From assembly GCA_004335835.1 (NCBI GenBank), contig RWJK01000644.1, positions 318-64,317 of the forward strand: a DNA stretch of 64,000 nt. The letters run 5' to 3'. The DNA comes from Scenedesmus sp. ARA3 (Eukaryota; Chlorophyta; Chlorophyceae; Sphaeropleales; Scenedesmaceae). The position numbers and the translations under genes were made by a program. Position 1 is the first letter of the stretch, and each line of letters begins with the position of its first letter. This document shows positions 46,516 to 57,875 of this stretch, in pieces. The notes beneath the pieces were generated by a model, which was not told the origin of the DNA, did not search any database, and was given only the letters and a program-made list of their open reading frames with translations.

Positions 46516-48978
46516 AACCTGCGTCCAAGCGTGTGTCCCTGCGGCGCCTCAATGGCAAAAATCGCATGCATGTGCGGATCGATGCCACTTTCAGCGATGA
46601 CCCTATGCAGCAGCCAGTGTTTGCGGATGTGTGTGTGCCGGCGATTTTTGGTAAGAGTGATACTGGCGTTAGTGACGCTGGAAAGTTCTTCCAGTTGTGG
46701 CTGAGTCGTGGCAAGATTCCAGATGCGTACCTGTTTGAAGATGGAGTGCGCCCTGCAGCCTGGCATGATGCATGGGAGCCAAACACGGAGCAGCTGACGA
46801 TGTGGGGTGTTCTTGCACGCATCAAGTCATGTCTGGTTGATCATGGCCAGGTGCGGCAACATGGTCGTTTCAAAGGCGGCACATACACTTTCACTTTAGC
46901 AGGTCCGTTCAATTTGAAAAAGCTGAAGTTTGGTTGGCGTGGGGCTGCACTTTCATGCTGTGCTCTTGCTGGTAGCAGCAATCATGCCAAGGAAACTGTG
47001 ATGGTGGACCAGCTAGTGCTGAGTCGCATGCAACGGCTTATGTCAGCACTGCTTTCGCATGACGTCATGCAGCACTTAGACAATGGTTCTGCCTTCATGA
47101 GTTGTGCGCTGCGTGTGTTGGTAGAGTTTGCAACTAGTGGTGTAAGCACAAGCGAGAAAAAGCTTGCACATGGACGATTTAGCATGGTCATGAGCGTTTG
47201 TGTGAAAGCTGTTAATGACCATCTGCTATTGCATGCAGAGGATGGCGTTCTGAGCTGCTTGGAGCCTTCTGTTGTGGTGGCTGCGTGGCAACGTCTTGAT
47301 GTGTGTTTGCAGGGGTTAAACGTGCTGAGTACACACATGTTCATGGGGGATCTCATTGCTCAAGTGCTGAGTCCTGCCATTGCAGCTGTTAGGCAGGCAG
47401 CCCAGTTGGTGGTTGATAAATTTGGTGGTGTGTCGCCAATGGGCGTGAAGCTTTCTTCACAACGTGGTGGTTCTGCTAGTGACACTTGCTCGCTACCTAG
47501 TGATGGCAGCGATGTTGTTATAACAAAGGCTGTGTGTAGTGCTGCCATCAGCCAGCAGAGGCAAGCGCCGGAAGTATGTGTCATTCCTGATAGCCAGCCT
47601 TCTTGTATTGCAACAGATGATGAGCTTGATGCACTGCTTGACAATGCAAGGGCATGTATGTCAGGGTTTGACGGTGGAGTCTTTGCTGATGCAGGTGATG
47701 GCGGTATGTGCCATGTGCTGCCAGGGCTGCTCACAGATGCAGATTTGAATCTTGACTGCTTACTTGGCAGTGATGTGGTGGCTGGTGGCGCTCGCCAGCC
47801 TAGACCTGCGCCTGACGTTTGTGAAATTCTCGACAGTCAGCCATGCTGTGGTGCAACTGCTGATGCTGCTTTGAATGCATCAAGGGGTGGTGGTGTGTCT
47901 GGTAAGGGCGTCAGTGCTGCGGCTGGTGGCGCTAGCCAGCCTAGACCTGCGCCTGAGGTTTGTGAAATTCTCGACAGTCAGCCATGCTGTGGTGCAACTG
48001 TTGATGATGCCGTGAATGCACCCAGGGATGGTGGTGTGTCGGGTGATGGCATCAGTGCTGCTGCCGGTGTGTGTGGGGGCCGCTTGTGCAATTTGCAGGC
48101 GGAGCCGGCCTCTGCTGCAATTGTTGTTTCTGACAGCTTGCAAAGCAATGACATGGAGGCCGGTGCTGCAGGTGCTGCGCACATGATAGACAGTGATGTA
48201 GCAGATAGTGGTGATGGCGGTGGTGGTTTGGAGAACGGCAACGGCGCACATGCTGCGCGTAGTGTGTCAGCTGCGTGCATAGCAGCCTTAGAAGCTGAGG
48301 GTGTCACTTTTCCAAATGCACAGAGCCGTGCGGAGTTGGAGAGACTAGTTGGTTTCTTACAGGGTGACGGAAACCTGTGCGTATCTGGGGATGCAGGAAA
48401 TGGCAAAACACAGGTGATCAACAAAGTGATATACATAATCATGGTTGCCAAGTATGGTGTGCGTGGTTTTTGGAACACGGCCATGACTGGTGCTGCAGCA
48501 CAATTGCTGAGAAATGGGACAACAGTTTACAGTGCGTCAGGCATTGGCAGAGGACAGGGTGAACCTGCGACGCTGTGGCGGCGCATGGCGCCTGATGCAA
48601 AAAAGATGGGGTGTACGCGGTGATGGCGGTGTGCAATGCATGCTTGTTGATGAAGCTGGTTTGGCAAATGGAGAGTTCCTTTCCAACTTGTGCGATGGCT
48701 TAATAGCTAAACGCGAGATTAGGCAACGTGAAGTTCGTTTCATAACTGTGCCAGATTTCCTGCAGCTGCCGCCAGTGCAAGACATGAACTTCAAGGGTCG
48801 TGATGCATCCTATGTGAAGCATCCAACTAAGTATGCATTTGAAAGTTCAGTGTGGGCAGCGCTGGATTTCCAGTATGTGCGTTTGACACACAACTGGCGT
48901 TTTGGCTCTGCATCCCCTGCACAAGTCTTCATACTTTCTTACACAGAGTTACTTGGCCGCATGCTCTGTACGTATTGA
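46516..48978 (+). pseudogene. PIF1-like helicase of the element; frameshifted and truncated
   Basis: The frame opens after an acceptor at 46515 (EPASKRVSLRRLNGKNRMHV) and is open to 48623. A domain of about 300 residues precedes a linker with repeated DSQP motifs. The helicase shows Walker A GDAGNGKTQVINK, motif Ia NTAMTGAAAQLLRNGTTVYS, then, in the +1 frame, Walker B CMLVDEAGL, DFLQLPPVQD (motif III) and VRLTHNWRFGS. The frames meet at the A6 run at 48599-48604. The open frame stops at 48978 and motifs IV-VI are not found downstream, so ATPase and DNA translocation should be lost unless further exons were missed. PIF1 helicases unwind DNA 5'-3' and occur in Helitron-type transposons. A tyrosine recombinase partner is unusual. 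Confidence 0.75.
47781..48062 (+). repeat. 141-bp in-frame tandem repeat (2 copies) in the helicase linker
   Basis: Copies begin at 47781 and 47922, 47 codons each and highly similar. Each encodes VCEILDSQPCCGAT in a Gly/Ala-rich context. A more diverged relative, VCVIPDSQPSC, lies upstream near 47575. Confidence 0.9.
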
Positions 48979-50568
48979 GGTGCAGCTCAACTGGTTGTTT
49001 GTTGGCTGTTTGTTGGCAGCCTTGAAGCAGAGCTCTACCGCTGCTTGAGTCAGTTTCAGCAACTGGCTGCTTCAAAAACCAGCAGATGCTTTTGCTTTAC
49101 TACAACAGCAGACATATGACGATGGATGAACATGCTGGGGTTTGTTCAAGAGCAGTTGCTTGGTTACAGCATGCAGGGCACCAGCGGTGCACCACATGGC
49201 TGGGATTCAAAGTGCCGAGCTTGCTGCCACGCAACAGCAACAGACAGGCTGGAGACAGTCCATAAGGCAACAACATTGACTTTTTTGATTCTCCAAACGT
49301 TGGCACATCGCAACAGTGACTACATGGCCAAGTCTATAGCGGCGGCAAGGCTGTCAGCCTGACCAGGGGGAGCGAAACCCTACTGGCTGGCCATACACAG
49401 CAATCAAGCGAACCTGACGGCCGGAGCCCTACGGCACTGCCATCACCAGCAAGACCCTCAAACACCCCTTATACAGGAGGTGCCCAGCATCCGCACCAAA
49501 AAACTTTTGTTGAATCAGCATCTGCCTGACCGCAATTGCCACACAGCATTGCAGGAGGCGGAGACAGATTGAGTAAGAGGTTGCAGGTTCTGCCCTGCTC
49601 CCTGGTGTGGCGACCTGTTTGTGGTAATCAGCGGGCATCACATCCCCATGCAGGTACACTGGATGTAAGACACCATGCCATCAGGCTACTGAAAGAAGCA
49701 AAAATGGCTGAGGTCACCTCTGGCAGCGTCTTTTCAGCCAGTTAACGGTGCGCAGCAATTTTAAAATGAAAGTGATTTTATGTCCCGTGTCAGTATTACA
49801 ATACAACGAACACCAGGAACAAACATGCAGACGTTGCTCGCTGGCCATCAGCAGATTGAAAAGCGACGCCTTTGCTGATTAGCATACATCTGACATCATG
49901 TCATGGTTCGGAGACACTAGTGTCCTGGCCATGAACAATTGAGCGTTTGCAATGAGCCACCCTCATCATGTCAGCTGGTGAAGCAGCAGTGCAGCACTCC
50001 CGTTGCAGTAGTGACGTACTGCATGCAGTGACGTTCCGTACAGGTACTACTGCAGTGCAGTGGCAGTGGCCAAACGCATAACCAAGCACATGTCATGCCT
50101 CAGAAACTCGACAGGCAGAAGGTCCTGTACTATCAATAACCAGCAGCGTGGCAGTGTTTGAGACATACCTGTATTTCTGGGGCAAAGAGAAAGTGGTGAA
50201 CCATGACAGTTAGGTCACCACTCACCAGGGTTTGCAAGCCGAAGTCTACAACTGTCTCGCTACGGTTTCTCGCTGCGTCTAGCATTCCCTTTACAGTACT
50301 ATGTTGCTGATCTGCCGCTGTGACCATTGCTTGCTTCATGACGCACGACGTGAACCGGCAAACCACCACGCCCAGGCCTGTACTCGCTGAGGTTTGTGAC
50401 CAAGGCGGCTGCAATCTTTCAATTTAATAAGACTTTGCACTCTCGCCAGCGGTTGCTCCTGTTGGTGCTCACACAGAAGCGCTCCAATTAGTAGGAGGGA
50501 GCACGAGGCAGCATGCAGCTTTGACACGACTATCTTGCAGCACTGGAGAGACGAACTGACTGCTCAGG
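48979..50568. other. Gene-poor 3' flank of the element; no gene recognised
   Basis: A possible exon after an acceptor near 49019 reads LEAELYRCLSQFQQLAASK and soon stops. It could be a helicase remnant but shows no motif. The rest has no supportable gene. A dispersed repeat copy lies at 49362-49423. Confidence 0.35.
49362..49423 (+). repeat. Copy B of a diverged dispersed repeat
   Basis: Shares ordered blocks ACCAGGGGG, CCTACTGGCT, CACAGCA and GCCGG with 11859-11922. It lies about 400 bp past the truncated helicase, so it may be part of the element or of another repeat inserted there. Confidence 0.5.
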
Positions 50569-53500
50569 ATGACGAAAGACGAGGAGGGTCCCTTGAAGTT
50601 CCAGGGGTACATGCCCTACCCACCCAAGGAGGGCATAGACGACTGGGGCCTGAACGCCGTTGAGCAGGCAAGCAGGGATGCTGGCTCAACACTCACAGGC
50701 TGGATGGTGCAGTGATGTTGCTCTTGAGCGGCCACAGAGCATAAAGAGTCAGCAGCATGCACGCTAGGCCAACAGTTGCACCTGACAGTTGGCCTGGTGC
50801 TGCTGCTTATGCTGCACACGTGTCAGATGTACAGTTGCTCATGAAGAGGTGTGTTCTGCTGCTGGTACCTGTAGGAGAATCATGTGGAGCACTTCAGGCG
50901 CATCCTGGTAGAACACAATGCTTGGCGCAGAGAGGACCATGGTGAGTGCTTAGCTGTCTTGAACAAGCACAGTGTTGGCAGGCCACCGCCAGCATGCGTT
51001 TGTGTTGTTGCGCCGCCGCTGAGACAGTATATGTGGCAGGCTGGCTACACAGCAACGGCAAGCATAATACACTGTGGCAGTCGTTGGCAGCGGCACAGCA
51101 GCTGTGTCGTGATTCATGAAGACAGCGACTGCCACGTGGGGAGGAACATAAGCACCAAGCTCGCCAGAGAGCAGAAACATGCAGTGCAGGCTACGTTGAA
51201 TTGCAGTCACAGCCTGCCACGCCATCCAAGTTTGTACAGTAGCAGTTATTTGCTGCTTCCAGCAGACCTTGACACCCATCTTCTTGGGCAACAGTGACTT
51301 GCACCTCAGCAAACGGCAGGCACTCCCATGGCTGTTGCTCATGCGCCATGCATTTTTCAGCCAAGTCCGTCATGCCTGAGCAACACAGCCTGGCTGCTTT
51401 GTGTCCCGCTACGTTGTGCAGATTACTACACGCTGCTGCGGTTCCTGCGAGCACGCAACTACATCTATGACAAGGCTGTCAAGATGTGGCTGGACACAAT
51501 AGAGTGGCGGAAGGAATATGATGTGGACAACATCCTGGAGAACTTTGTGTTCCATGAGCGGGAGCAGTTCCTCATGGCGTACCCTCAGGGCTATCATAAG
51601 ACGGACAAATTGGTGTGTGCACAGGGCGGCAGCTGCCACCGACAGCCATGCAGCAGCTGGCAGCGCTTGCAGGACAGCTTGAAAGGCAGCCACTGTAGCT
51701 TCGGAAAGCAGCTGTGGTCATACAATGACTTGCACAGAGCTGCCGGTTTCGCTAGGCATGGAGGCAGAACAGCAGCTGGCAGCTGCATGGTCGCAGCTGC
51801 GGAGCCGTATGGGCTACGCTGTGCTACGCTTTAGCAAACAGATGTGGGGTAGTTGGCATGAACATTGTGCAGCTGTAGGCAAGCAGGCCTTGCAGGACAC
51901 CTTTGGACACAGGGAGTTGCCAAAACCATTTAGTGCAGCATGCAGCGCATGTGTACTGCACTTCTGAGCATGCCAGCCATTGTAAACATCGCAATCACCT
52001 GCTCTGTGACGCCCCCACTGCATGTCCTGCAGGGTCGGCCAATCTACATCCAGCTGCTGGGCAAGATCGACATCGGCACCCTGAAGCAGATCACCACGGA
52101 GGAGCGCATGATCAAGTTTCACATCCAGGAATATGAGCGCTGCGGCAAGGTCATCATGCCCATCTGCAGCAAGCTGCAGGGGCGGCAGATAGACCAGACG
52201 TTTGGCATCATGGACGTAAAGGGTGAGCAGGGTGTTGCGCCGACTGCTGTGCTGCTTGGGGAACGCCTGGTGATGTACAGGATGGACTGCTTAACTACAC
52301 AACAGGATTGCAGGAAGCAGAATGTGTGGTGAGCAGGTGTATCACTTGCCGGAGCGATACGTACTTCAGTGCAGATTCCGTTGTGCTGGTGATGTGTGGA
52401 AGACCGGATACATTTTCACCATATCAGCTGCTTGCTTATGTGTCCAGAGCGGTGCGTCCATTTGCATCTTTATCGCCACTTGCCCCTTCCAAATCTGGTG
52501 CATGTGTGCGTTGCCGTGTGCAGGCGTGGGCATGAGCCACCTGTCTGGCGAGGTGAAGCGGCTGATGTCCACGCTGACCAAGTATGACCAGGACAACTAC
52601 CCGGAGATGCTGGGCCGCATCTGCATCATCAACGCGCCCTTCGTGTTCAAGGCCATCTGGGGCCTGGTCAAGCCGCTGCTCAACCCGCGCACGCTGTCCA
52701 AGATCCAGGTGCGTGGTTTGGGGGTCGGATGTTGGTTTATGACATGTCAAGCTGTGCTGTGTTGTGACACAATTCACGAAGCTGGTGACAGTTGCTCTGT
52801 CTGCATTTAAGCTGTGAACTGTGGCAGCATGCAGCTTCTGCGTGACAGCTGCTGCCATCGTAGCACATCACCCCAGACAGTGCTGCAGGTGTAGCTATGA
52901 GCTGCCAATGCCACTTATGCGTATTGTATTCAGCCCCTCTCTTCACTGCCTGGGCGCAGATCTGCCAGACCAACTACCAGAAGGACCTGCTGGAGTGGGT
53001 GGCGCCAGAGAACCTGCCGGAGTGGCTGGGCGGCACCAGCAAGGGCACGCTGCTGGACGACTGCGGGCCGTGGAGCGACCCCGAGGTGCTGCGGCGCATG
53101 GAGGGCAGCCTGCCGGTGGCGTGCAAGGCGCTCAAGCGCATGGCCACGCTGTCCGGCATGGGCGAGGTGGTGCTGCAGCTGGAGGACGGCGAGGGCTACC
53201 ACTCGCCACGGTGAGGGGCCGCGGCGGTGGTGCTTCGGGGCGCTTTGTTGATGACAGCTGGCAGGAGTGCAAGCTGCTTGCAGGGTTGGTGGCGGGTTGT
53301 AACTTGCGCACTGCTGGTACCTCTGAGGCTTGGGCGCTGCTGCTGAGTTTGACATTGGCTGCTGCTGCTGCTGCTGCTGCTGCTTGTGTTGTGCTGCAGG
53401 TCTGAGGCGTCCTTTGTGTCCATCAGCAGCAGCACGGCTCCCTCTGAGCCGCTGCTGTCGCATGCAGGCTCGGGCGCGTGGGTGCCTGGCAGTGGGCCAG

Positions 53501-54160
53501 CGCGCTCCAGCCTGTCAGCAGCGGAGGAGGCGGGCGTGGGGGATGCCACGCCAGGCGAAGCCAGCAGCAGCGTGCAGCAGCACGGCAGCATGCTCACCAT
53601 TGCAGCCATCAATGCACACAAGTGAGTGTGTCTGGCTGGCTGCATGAAAGCGCATTGCAACGTACAAACAAAACGCACATACAAATCAGATTGTTGTGCA
53701 CAGCAAATAGCAAAACAAGTTTTGTACTGCATGGGCTGTACAGGCAGAGGCCAAGTTTTGGGATTTCCAGAACGTCATGAAGCTGCTCAACTCAGCTTGA
53801 ACAGCTCATTTGCTGCTGCTTCGTGAAATAGCAACCATCCTGCCTATCTGCCAATGTGTCCCGCCTTGTCTCTTGTCGCTTTGGATGAGCAGGCAGAGCT
53901 CGCTTCTGGAGCGGCTGTCGTCGCTGGAGGGGCTGTACGGGCAGCAGATGCAGCGGCTCAAGGGCTACATGCCCGCCAACGCCACAGCGCGCCTGCAGGG
54001 CCGCCTGGCGCCGCCGCGCACCAGCGGCGGTGGTGTGCTGCAGCGGCTGGAGGTGCTGGAGGAGGGCATGGAGCTGCTGCTGCGCGCGCAGGAGCTCAGC
54101 TGGCAGGCGGATGAGGCGAAGAAGCGCGACAGGTGCTGCCGCGGATGCGTGATCTGCTAG
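50569..54160 (+). CDS. Sec14-like CRAL-TRIO lipid-binding protein with C-terminal coiled coil, 8 exons
   Basis: Exons 50569-50667, 50875-50941, 51422-51612, 52033-52222, 52524-52708, 52960-53210, 53400-53621 and 53893-54160 join to 490 residues. The CRAL-TRIO N region reads YYTLLRFLRARNYIYDKAVK, with W and R of MWLDTIEWRKEY. The lipid-binding domain shows GRPIYIQLLGKIDI, then DQTFGIMDVKGVGMSHL (joined across exons 4-5), NYPEMLGRICIINAPFVFKA and WVAPENLPEWLGGTSKG, the Sec14 signature order. Such proteins bind and exchange phosphatidylinositol and phosphatidylcholine on membranes. After about residue 330 the protein is Ser/Ala/Gly-rich, then a predicted coiled coil from LLERLSSLEGLYGQQMQRLK. 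Intron 1 has a GC donor (CAG|GCAAGC), since no GT nearby keeps the frame. A donor-like GACAG|GTGCTG near the end means another 3' exon cannot be excluded. Confidence 0.9.
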
Positions 54161-55473
54161 CAGCTGGGTGGGGTGGGGTGGAGGCTGTAGTTCAGGCGGG
54201 TGGGTAGGCAGGGTCGCAGGGTGGGCGCGTAGGACAGGCTGCACAATGCAGAGAGGTTTTGGCTTGCTATGCAGTGTGCTTTGAAGATACTGGGAGGGGT
54301 AATGTGCAGGGTAGCCTCTTTTGTTATGGCGCTGCAGTGCAGAAAATGTCAGCAGGTGGGCGTCCGGATCTGCGAGGCCTCTCTGCATGCCAGGGGGTCG
54401 GCGGTTTATGTATGTTTCTGTGTGTATACGGTGTGGAGCAGCTTATGTGTTGACTTCAGAAGACCTTTGCCAGATGACCTTTGCCAGATGAGTAGGTAGG
54501 CATCTGTGCAGGCAGGCTGTATGCCTAGACTGGCGCAGGCGCTGCAGGACGCTGGTACGACAGCAGAAGGAATGGTGTAGTCACTAAACTACTTGCAGAT
54601 GGGATGCTGTCATTGTGTGCCAGTGCCTTGTATGTGTGCACAAGGTTTGCTCTCAGTGCTGCGACCGGTGGGCAGATCGCTCTCACTGCTAGCAATGATG
54701 CTGCGGATTCTGCGCGCTGGTGCTGCATACCCCGATTTCATTGGATGCACATGTCGCAGTTTTAAGTTATGACTGATATTCTTTTGGTGACTGACCGTTT
54801 TGAATCGTTTTATTCAGAGCACATGCCATCATCAAGCAGCTTCGATGCACTGAAGCGGCTGAAATTCCTGCAGCCCGCCGTGGCATGGCATTTACTTCTC
54901 AACAGCACAGCACCTGCAGGCATACAGTGTTGTTGCTGGCACCACACTTAAGGCATGATCCTGTGTTCAGGCACGCTGGTTGACCTATGCTGGTAACTTA
55001 CCACGTTGAGAACGTGCATGCATCAACCTGCAGTGCAGAGTGGCTGCCAGGGTTTTCTCACAGGCTTGTGCATCCCTAAAATTATCACAGTGCTTGCCAG
55101 CAGAATGTAGCAGCTCTGCCTGCATGCTTCCGTCTTAGTGATACGGCCGATGGAGATGTTCCTGGCTACATGGTCACATCCACCTGCTAGTAGGCAGTAC
55201 TGCCGGGCACCATGGTGCAGCATGCCGTCTGCTATCGGGATAACCAGGTGCATAAAACACGCGCAGGAACGGTGTCAGTATGCACGACATACCAGACAAG
55301 GTCATCAGGCTAAGTAGCGCAATAGGTCACCAGGATCAGATGTCAGCTAGCAAGCAGGGTTTCTGGCGAGGTGCCAAGGAGCCTGGATAACCGTTGCAGG
55401 CTCAACATCAGCTTCAATTACTGCTTTGTGCAATCTTTGTACAGTTGTTTGGCCTGCAGGGGCCTGTGCACGC
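54161..55473. other. Intergenic, no gene recognised
   Basis: A 60-codon frame at 54769-54951 lacks any motif. A 14-bp tandem repeat (ACCTTTGCCAGATG twice) lies at 54463-54490. The right end holds the GAPN promoter region. Confidence 0.4.
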
Positions 55474-57833
55474 ATGTTGTCTGCTGCTGCTTCGATTTTT
55501 AGTTCGCAGCTCGCTGGACTTAGTGGACCCACGCTTAGTCACATAATTTTACCAGGAGCAGCAGCTGCTGCTCAAATCAGAAGCTTCAGCAGCGCTCGCT
55601 CCAACATGGCGGAGTTCTACGGTGCGTGGGTAGTTCCTGCGCGGTGGTGGGCGCTTACAACTTAAACGCATGCATGTGAAGATCAGAGCATAGTTACTGC
55701 ACAAATAACTGTACACACCGCTCTGTTCAGGCAATTCACCAATGAGCTGACTTGCCGGTGGCAGCCAGGCTGCTGCTGCTTCTGCACAAGTTTTTGCCGG
55801 CAGCTCGCACTGCACACACTCTCATCCCGTGCTGCACGCTTTTTGCGGACAATTGTGTTCACAATACCATGTACAAGGCATCAAGCCACGTTCTGCGCCT
55901 CTTTTCGCAGCTCATCTTGCATCTGACCTTGTGCTGCAACTTTCCCCTGCCCTGGGCCTTGCGCGGCTTCACTTGCACATCTGTGTACCTGCAGCACACA
56001 TCAAGGCCTCCAGCGGAGCTTACAAATACTTCTGCAATGGACAGTGGCTGGAGTCCTCCTCAGGCAAGACAGTGCCAGTGACAAACCCTTCCACCCTGCA
56101 GAAGGACTACCAGGTGCAGGCCTGCACGCAGGAGGAGGTCAACAATGTGTTTGCAGCAGCGAAGGCCGCGCAGCTGTCATGGGCGAAGACGCCGCTGTGG
56201 AAGCGTGCAGAGTACCTGCACAAGGTGGCGGTGCTGATGCGGCAGAACGCGCAGCCCATGGCTGATTGCCTGGTGAAGGAGATTGCAAAGCCAGCCAAGG
56301 ATGCACTCACAGGTGCGTGCAGCAGCTCAGCAGCAGCAGCAGGCTGCTGTTGTTTGCATCACAGATGCTTGGTATATCATGAGCGCGACGGTATCACGCG
56401 CGAACGATGCTTGGAGCAGCAGCAGTGACAATACCAGTGGCTTCGGCATGGCAATGCCATGGCCTGTCGGGCTTTGAAATCAAAGGCAGTAGGGCATGCA
56501 CCGTATCTGAGTGAACAGCAAGAGCAGCAGTGGCAGCTGGTGCTTCACAAACAACAGCAACAGCGGCAGTCCTAGCAGGTGCATGGCTTAGCAGCTGTCC
56601 ATAGCTGCTGCTGTGATGCACCTTACTCGCACGCTTGTAAGGTTTCAGCCACACCACCAGTGTGCAACCTTGTGCTCGGCTCTGCCGCCTCCTCACACAC
56701 ACCTCAAGCGTTTCACCCGTCTCCACATGTTCAAATGTTTCTACTGCAGAGGTCATCCGCTCCGCCGACCTCATCGACTACACTGCCGAGGAGGGCCTGC
56801 GCTCCCTGGGCGAGGGCCAGCTGCTCACCTCAGACAGCTTCCCAGGCCAGCCGCGCAACAAGCTGTGCCTGGTGTCCAAGGTGCCGCTGGGTGTGGTGCT
56901 GTGCATCCCGCCCTTCAACTATCCGGTGAACCTGGCAGTGAGCAAGCTGGCGCCGTCGCTGATGGCTGGCAATGCAGTGGTGCTCAAGCCGCCTAGCCAG
57001 GGAGTGGTGGCGGGCATACACATGCTGGCCTGCTTTGCGGCAGCGGGGCTGCCAGCTGGCGTGGTGAACGTGATCACAGGTGCGTGGGAGTAAGGGTGTG
57101 GCAGCAGGGCAGGTGCATGCAGCACGATGGGCGAGGGTGTGGCAGCAGGGCAGGTGCATGCAGCACGATGGGCGAGGGGTGCAGCTGATGTGCGGGATGT
57201 GGTCGAACTGTGCTGCTTGCTTGCTTGCTTACAGGAGAGGCTGCCGTGCTGTGTAGCTGTGAGCTCATCAGCCACTTTGTTGCTAATTTACACTTCCAAG
57301 CCATGTTGCGTTGCTGTTACCAGACCGGTTGCTCACTGTGCGGCCCTCTCTGCTGTGTCCCCACTTCGCTGCTGCTGCTGCTGCTGCCGCAGGCAAGGGC
57401 AGCGAGATCGGCGACTTCCTCACCACGCACCCTGCCGTGAACTGCATCAGCTTCACCGGCGGCGACACAGGCATCTCCATCAGCCACAAGGCCGGCATGG
57501 TGCCGCTGCAGATGGAGCTGGGCGGCAAGGATGCATGCATCGTGTGCAGCGATGCTGACCTGGACTTGGCGGCTAGCCACATTGTGAAGGGAGGCTTCAG
57601 CTACAGCGGGCAGCGCTGCACGGCAGTCAAGGTGCGCAGGGACTGCGGGGGTGAGGATGTTGCTTGCTGGTGTTGATGACAGCTGGATGGCTGTGGTTGT
57701 GGCTGGGATGCGCTGTTTGTGTTGGTGGCGTGCATGTGTACAGACAGCGACAGCAGCTGTAATTGCGCTGGCAGCATGAGGTCCTGCAAGTGCAATATGG
57801 TGGTGCTTGCAAGACTGGAAACGATAGTGGTGT

Positions 57834-57875
<42 letters not shown>

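Larger units (their letters stand above)
40719..48978 (+). mobile_element. Tyrosine recombinase plus PIF1 helicase element, apparently decayed
   Basis: The unit encodes an N-terminal region of unknown fold, a ladder of short Ala/Gly-rich exons, a candidate tyrosine recombinase, and a PIF1-family helicase cut short after its central motifs. Base composition differs visibly from the flanking host genes: more T/G-rich, with many TGT, TTG, GTT and GAT codons and fewer GCG/CGC runs. Parts are joined by introns rather than lying as separate open frames. Two frameshifts, near 45.2 kb and 48.6 kb, and the missing helicase C-terminus suggest a dead copy or assembly indels. No terminal inverted or direct repeat was identified, so the stated ends are only the coding limits. 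Confidence 0.6.
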
